11,000 nucleotides of DNA from Neocallimastix lanati (nom. inval.) (lineage: Eukaryota; Neocallimastigomycota; Neocallimastigomycetes; Neocallimastigales; Neocallimastigaceae): NCBI GenBank assembly GCA_016946835.1, contig JACVTC010000164.1, forward strand, positions 64,001-75,000, read 5' to 3'. Position numbers and translations under genes: made by a program. This document shows positions 8,419 to 11,000 of the stretch, piece after piece; position 1 is the stretch's first letter; each line of letters starts with the position of its first letter. The notes under the pieces are model-generated. The model was not told the origin of the DNA. It did not search any database and was given only the letters and a program-made list of their open reading frames with translations.

Positions 8419-8797
8419 CATTTATAAACCAAATAAAGTTAATATATATAATAGCAATGAAATAATTATTTCAGTTTAAAGATATTTTAAAAGCGATTTT
8501 TATTATTAACTTGATTTTATTAGTCTTTTTTTTTTTTTTTTTTTTTTTTAATATTAATAAGAAATATATATATTTTTTTAATAATATAATTTATTTAAAT
8601 ATATATTGATTTTTTCTCTCATGAATTTATTAACATTAAAAATAAATATTTAATAATTATTAATCTTATTTTTATTCTATTTATTTCTTTTTTCAAAATT
8701 AATATATACTTAAATTTTTATTTATTTATTAATTTCTTTTTTTGTTTTTTTGTTTTTTTTTATGTTTTTATTTATTATTTATTATTTATTATTTTAC
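8033..8797. other. AT-rich spacer with long homopolymers
   Basis: Contains an A38 tract (8376-8413) and T24 tract (8526-8549). At 8245-8346 on the minus strand a 33-codon open stretch (RNKNSYDVTRLLENKNFHFD) lacks an ATG and may be an exon or relic. I cannot attach it to a gene. The last 30 bases hold the polyadenylation signals of the PAC1 gene. Confidence 0.4.
8771..8790 (-). terminator. Triple AATAAA polyadenylation signal of the PAC1 gene
   Basis: On the minus strand three AATAAA hexamers (8790-8785, 8783-8778, 8776-8771) follow within 30 nt of the PAC1 stop codon at 8798-8800. In AT-rich DNA such hexamers occur by chance, so use is inferred from position. Confidence 0.4.
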
Positions 8798-10270
8798 TTA
8801 AGTGTAAAGTAATGATTTGTTTGCTGTTTTACTTTTAGTAACAAAGTATTGTTTATATATAACTTTAATTTGTTCAGAGCTTAAGGGATTTCTTGAAGAA
8901 ATAGCTTCTTCTTGTATAAGAGTTTTAAGAGTTTTTTCAAATGCTTCAATTGTTTCTACTGTAGATTCAGACTTTCCATAAATATTTTCATTAAGACTTA
9001 AATATAATACAGCCCTAACATTATTAATTTCACACTATAAAAAAAATAATTAAAATTTAATAAAAAAAAATATTTTATACTATTTTAAAAATATTAAAAT
9101 ATTATTAAAACTTTTATATTATTTATATATTATTCACCCATGACATAATAGATGCTGAACAACCTTGTACAAAATTTGGAGTTTCAAGTACTTTAATGTC
9201 ATCATTCTAATATTTTATTAATATTAACATTATTATAAAATATAATAATTGATTTTAATTTATATTCTTTTAAATACAAAAGAATTTTATTATTTTTAAT
9301 ATTTATTAAATTAATTACAATTGAGAAATTCGAAGTGTTTAATCTTCTTAAATATGGAGGATGTGGTAATCCTTCACTAGAGATATCTGTCTTAATTTCA
9401 GTAGCATCCAATGTATCATAAATTATAACACTTAATATATAATAAAATTGTTAATTTTTTTTTTTTTTTTTTTTTTTCACAGATCTTATTTAGAATATAA
9501 AAATTATATATATAATAAAAAATATATTTTCATAATAAATACTTTTTAGTCTTAACATATGATAAAAGATGTCTACTCCATGAATAAGCTCTTTCTTGAG
9601 AAATATTATAATTACAAGTAACAACTAATGTTGGTTTTTTTTCATTAACCAAATAAATATTACATAATTTATTTGAAGAATTTTCAAGATTTAAACAATT
9701 TTTTGACTAATTTTAATTATTAATTAATAAAAATATAATATAATATATTAATAAAAATAATTAGATAAAAAAGTATTTAATGAAAATAATATTCAATTTA
9801 CCATATTTATTTCAGGTAATATTAAAGTTCCAATAGTTTTTTTATTTGGAAAGTAAGCATTTACATATGCTGTTCCAGCTTGCTTTAAACCAAAGATAAT
9901 GTTTGATACATCTAAAACTTCATTTAATTTATCTTCAACATCAGAAGACCACTGCAAATAAATTAAATTATTTTTATATATTTATAATATTATTAACAAT
10001 TAATATATTAAAATAAATTATTTAATAAATTTTAAAAAGCATTATAAGTATATTTATAACTTAAAAATATTAATATTTTTATTATTATTATCATTATTTT
10101 ATATTATTTTATTTTATTTTTATTTTATTTTATTATTATAATATCATTACAATTATATAAGGTAATTTAAATTCCTCTGGAACATCATCCAAATCTTTAT
10201 TTATATAATCAGCTTCTTCATAATAAGATCTACTTGAAACAATATCTTGATATAAAGGAAAGAAATCCAT
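8798..10270 (-). CDS. PSMG1: Proteasome assembly chaperone 1 (PAC1/PSMG1, yeast Pba1) homologue, six exons, 283 aa
   Basis: PAC1 pairs with PAC2 in the cytosol or nucleus and guides formation of the 20S proteasome alpha ring. Exons assembled here: 10270-10151, 9951-9802, 9706-9543, 9430-9319, 9206-9138 and 9034-8798 (stop 8800-8798), 852 nt in all. Introns are 199, 95, 112, 112 and 103 nt, all GT..AG. All are phase 0 except the third, phase 2, which splits Asn145. The length equals that of animal PAC1 (about 290). Similarity to human PSMG1, from memory: SEGLPHPPYLRRLNTSNF (163-180) against its LPSPFLRALKTQNF; LETPNFV (189-195) against LEQPNIV; AVLYLSL (213-219) against AILYLCY; and a shared terminal Tyr-Thr. 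The last residues LLYT form an HbYX-type tail, the motif that docks into alpha-ring pockets. No catalytic site is expected. The start follows an in-frame TAG nine bases upstream, in the context AATAAAATGG. No lesion seen. Confidence 0.88.
9455..9477. repeat. T23 tract inside PAC1 intron 3
   Basis: On the gene's strand this is an A tract within the 112-nt third intron, so it is not a polypyrimidine tract. The intron ends TATATTAAG. It is most simply slippage-grown. Confidence 0.8.
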
Positions 10271-10302
10271 TTTATTCTAATGTTCTCTTTTTAATAATAA
10301 AG

Positions 10303-10324
10303 AAAAAAAAAAAAAAAAAAAAAA
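10303..10324. repeat. A22 tract just upstream of the PAC1 start
   Basis: Read in the gene's direction this is a T22 tract 33-54 nt upstream of the ATG, followed by CTTTATTATTAAAAAGAG. Poly(dT) tracts near starts are common nucleosome-excluding promoter elements in AT-rich eukaryotes. That role is inference here. Confidence 0.6.
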
Positions 10325-11000
10325 TGAAAATAGAAAAATATTATAAATTATTAATTAATAATTAATATATGGTTAGGTTAGATTGTGGAATTAAATGGAA
10401 ATTTTATTTTTAAAGAATGAGTAGTACCAAAAAAAAATTAAAGATTATAAAACATTAAAAATTATTAATAATTTAATTTAATTATTAATGACTACTAAAT
10501 TATTAATTAAAAAAAATATAAATATTAATTTAATTGATGTAAAAACCAACACAACTTTCATCAATTTCATATAAAGATATATATCTTTTTTTTTTAAAGA
10601 ATATATGAAAATGTTATTAAACATTAAATATACTCTAATATGTTAAGTTTTTATCATTTTACGCAATGTATTAAAATTTTAATAAAAATACTATTATAAA
10701 TAATTAAACTAATGTTCATTTTATTTTTATTTTTCTTAATTGTCGAATTAATGAAATAATAGTTAAGAAATTTAAAAAAAAATATTATTTAGAAAAAAAA
10801 AATATTTATGTATCAATGGAAATATAATTATCAACTCATTATTATAATATTAATAATTATTAACAAAAATTAATTATAATAACGAAATAAATACGTTAAT
10901 AATAGTTAATATTTATTATTAAAGTTCCTTACATTTAATTAATTTTTTAAAAGTTAAAAAGAAATAATATTTTATATTTAATAAATTTGTTAAATTAATG
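10325..11000. other. AT-rich spacer upstream of PAC1, no supported gene
   Basis: Probably includes the PAC1 promoter. Two short open stretches were seen and not called: plus-strand ATG 10417 (MSSTKKKLKIIKH, then stop) and minus-strand ATG 10570-10568, 30 hydrophobic codons. Both fit chance in such sequence, though the first could be the first exon of a divergent gene. Confidence 0.45.

Noticed and set aside
9202-9411. 69-codon minus-strand ORF as a separate gene
   Set aside because: It is exon 4 of the PAC1 gene read through into intron 4; splicing at 9318/9207 gives the conserved product.
10371-10382. GGTTAGGTTAG, two telomere-like TTAGG units
   Set aside because: Only two units and a gene lies on one side; not evidence of a telomere.
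10478-10570. 30-codon minus-strand ORF starting MKLMKVVLVF, leader-like
   Set aside because: Hydrophobic codons are cheap in AT-rich DNA and nothing protein-like follows in any frame.

Overview
The window is eukaryotic nuclear DNA that is extremely rich in A+T. The evidence is spliceosomal introns with GT..AG ends, long homopolymer tracts, a TTA microsatellite of about 240 bp, and a decayed non-LTR retrotransposon. No rRNA, tRNA or CRISPR was seen, and nothing looks bacterial. Two kinds of evidence point to the host: short AT-rich introns, and a secreted, membrane-anchored protein built from Cys-x5-Cys-x4/5-Cys-x4-Cys modules. My best guess is an anaerobic gut fungus (Neocallimastigomycota). 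This is inference from overall style, held at roughly 50%. Other very AT-rich eukaryotes (amoebae, parasitic animals, apicomplexan-like protists) are not excluded.

Layout. 1-1930: a LINE-type retrotransposon relic on the minus strand. It has the end of an endonuclease domain, a shortened reverse transcriptase and a Cys-rich C-terminal region, with stops, frameshifts and apparent internal deletions. 1931-3453: AT-rich spacer with one odd 40-residue ORF containing CFWYNC. 3454-4229 (minus): an apparently intact two-exon gene for a 220-residue cysteine-rich type I membrane protein. It has a signal peptide, three cysteine modules, a C-terminal membrane helix and a basic tail. 4230-5630: spacer with a 49-nt T tract, a 7-bp repeat and the TTA microsatellite. 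5632-6217 (minus): a frameshifted gene for a secreted Asn/Ser-rich protein. 6249-6798 (plus): a decayed coding-like stretch of unknown origin. 7247-7511 (plus) and 7714-8032 (minus): two more broken genes that begin with signal-peptide-like segments. 8798-10270 (minus): a six-exon gene, assembled here, encoding a 283-residue homologue of proteasome assembly chaperone 1 (PSMG1/PAC1). 10271-11000: AT-rich spacer with no supported gene.

How the parts relate. Only the PAC1 gene is a recognisable housekeeping gene. It would act with its partner PAC2, not in this window, in building the 20S proteasome alpha ring. The 3.4-8.0 kb stretch holds one intact and three broken genes for proteins that start with signal peptides, which suggests a fast-changing secreted or surface-protein neighbourhood beside repeats and a dead retrotransposon. 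No operon-like organisation is expected or seen.
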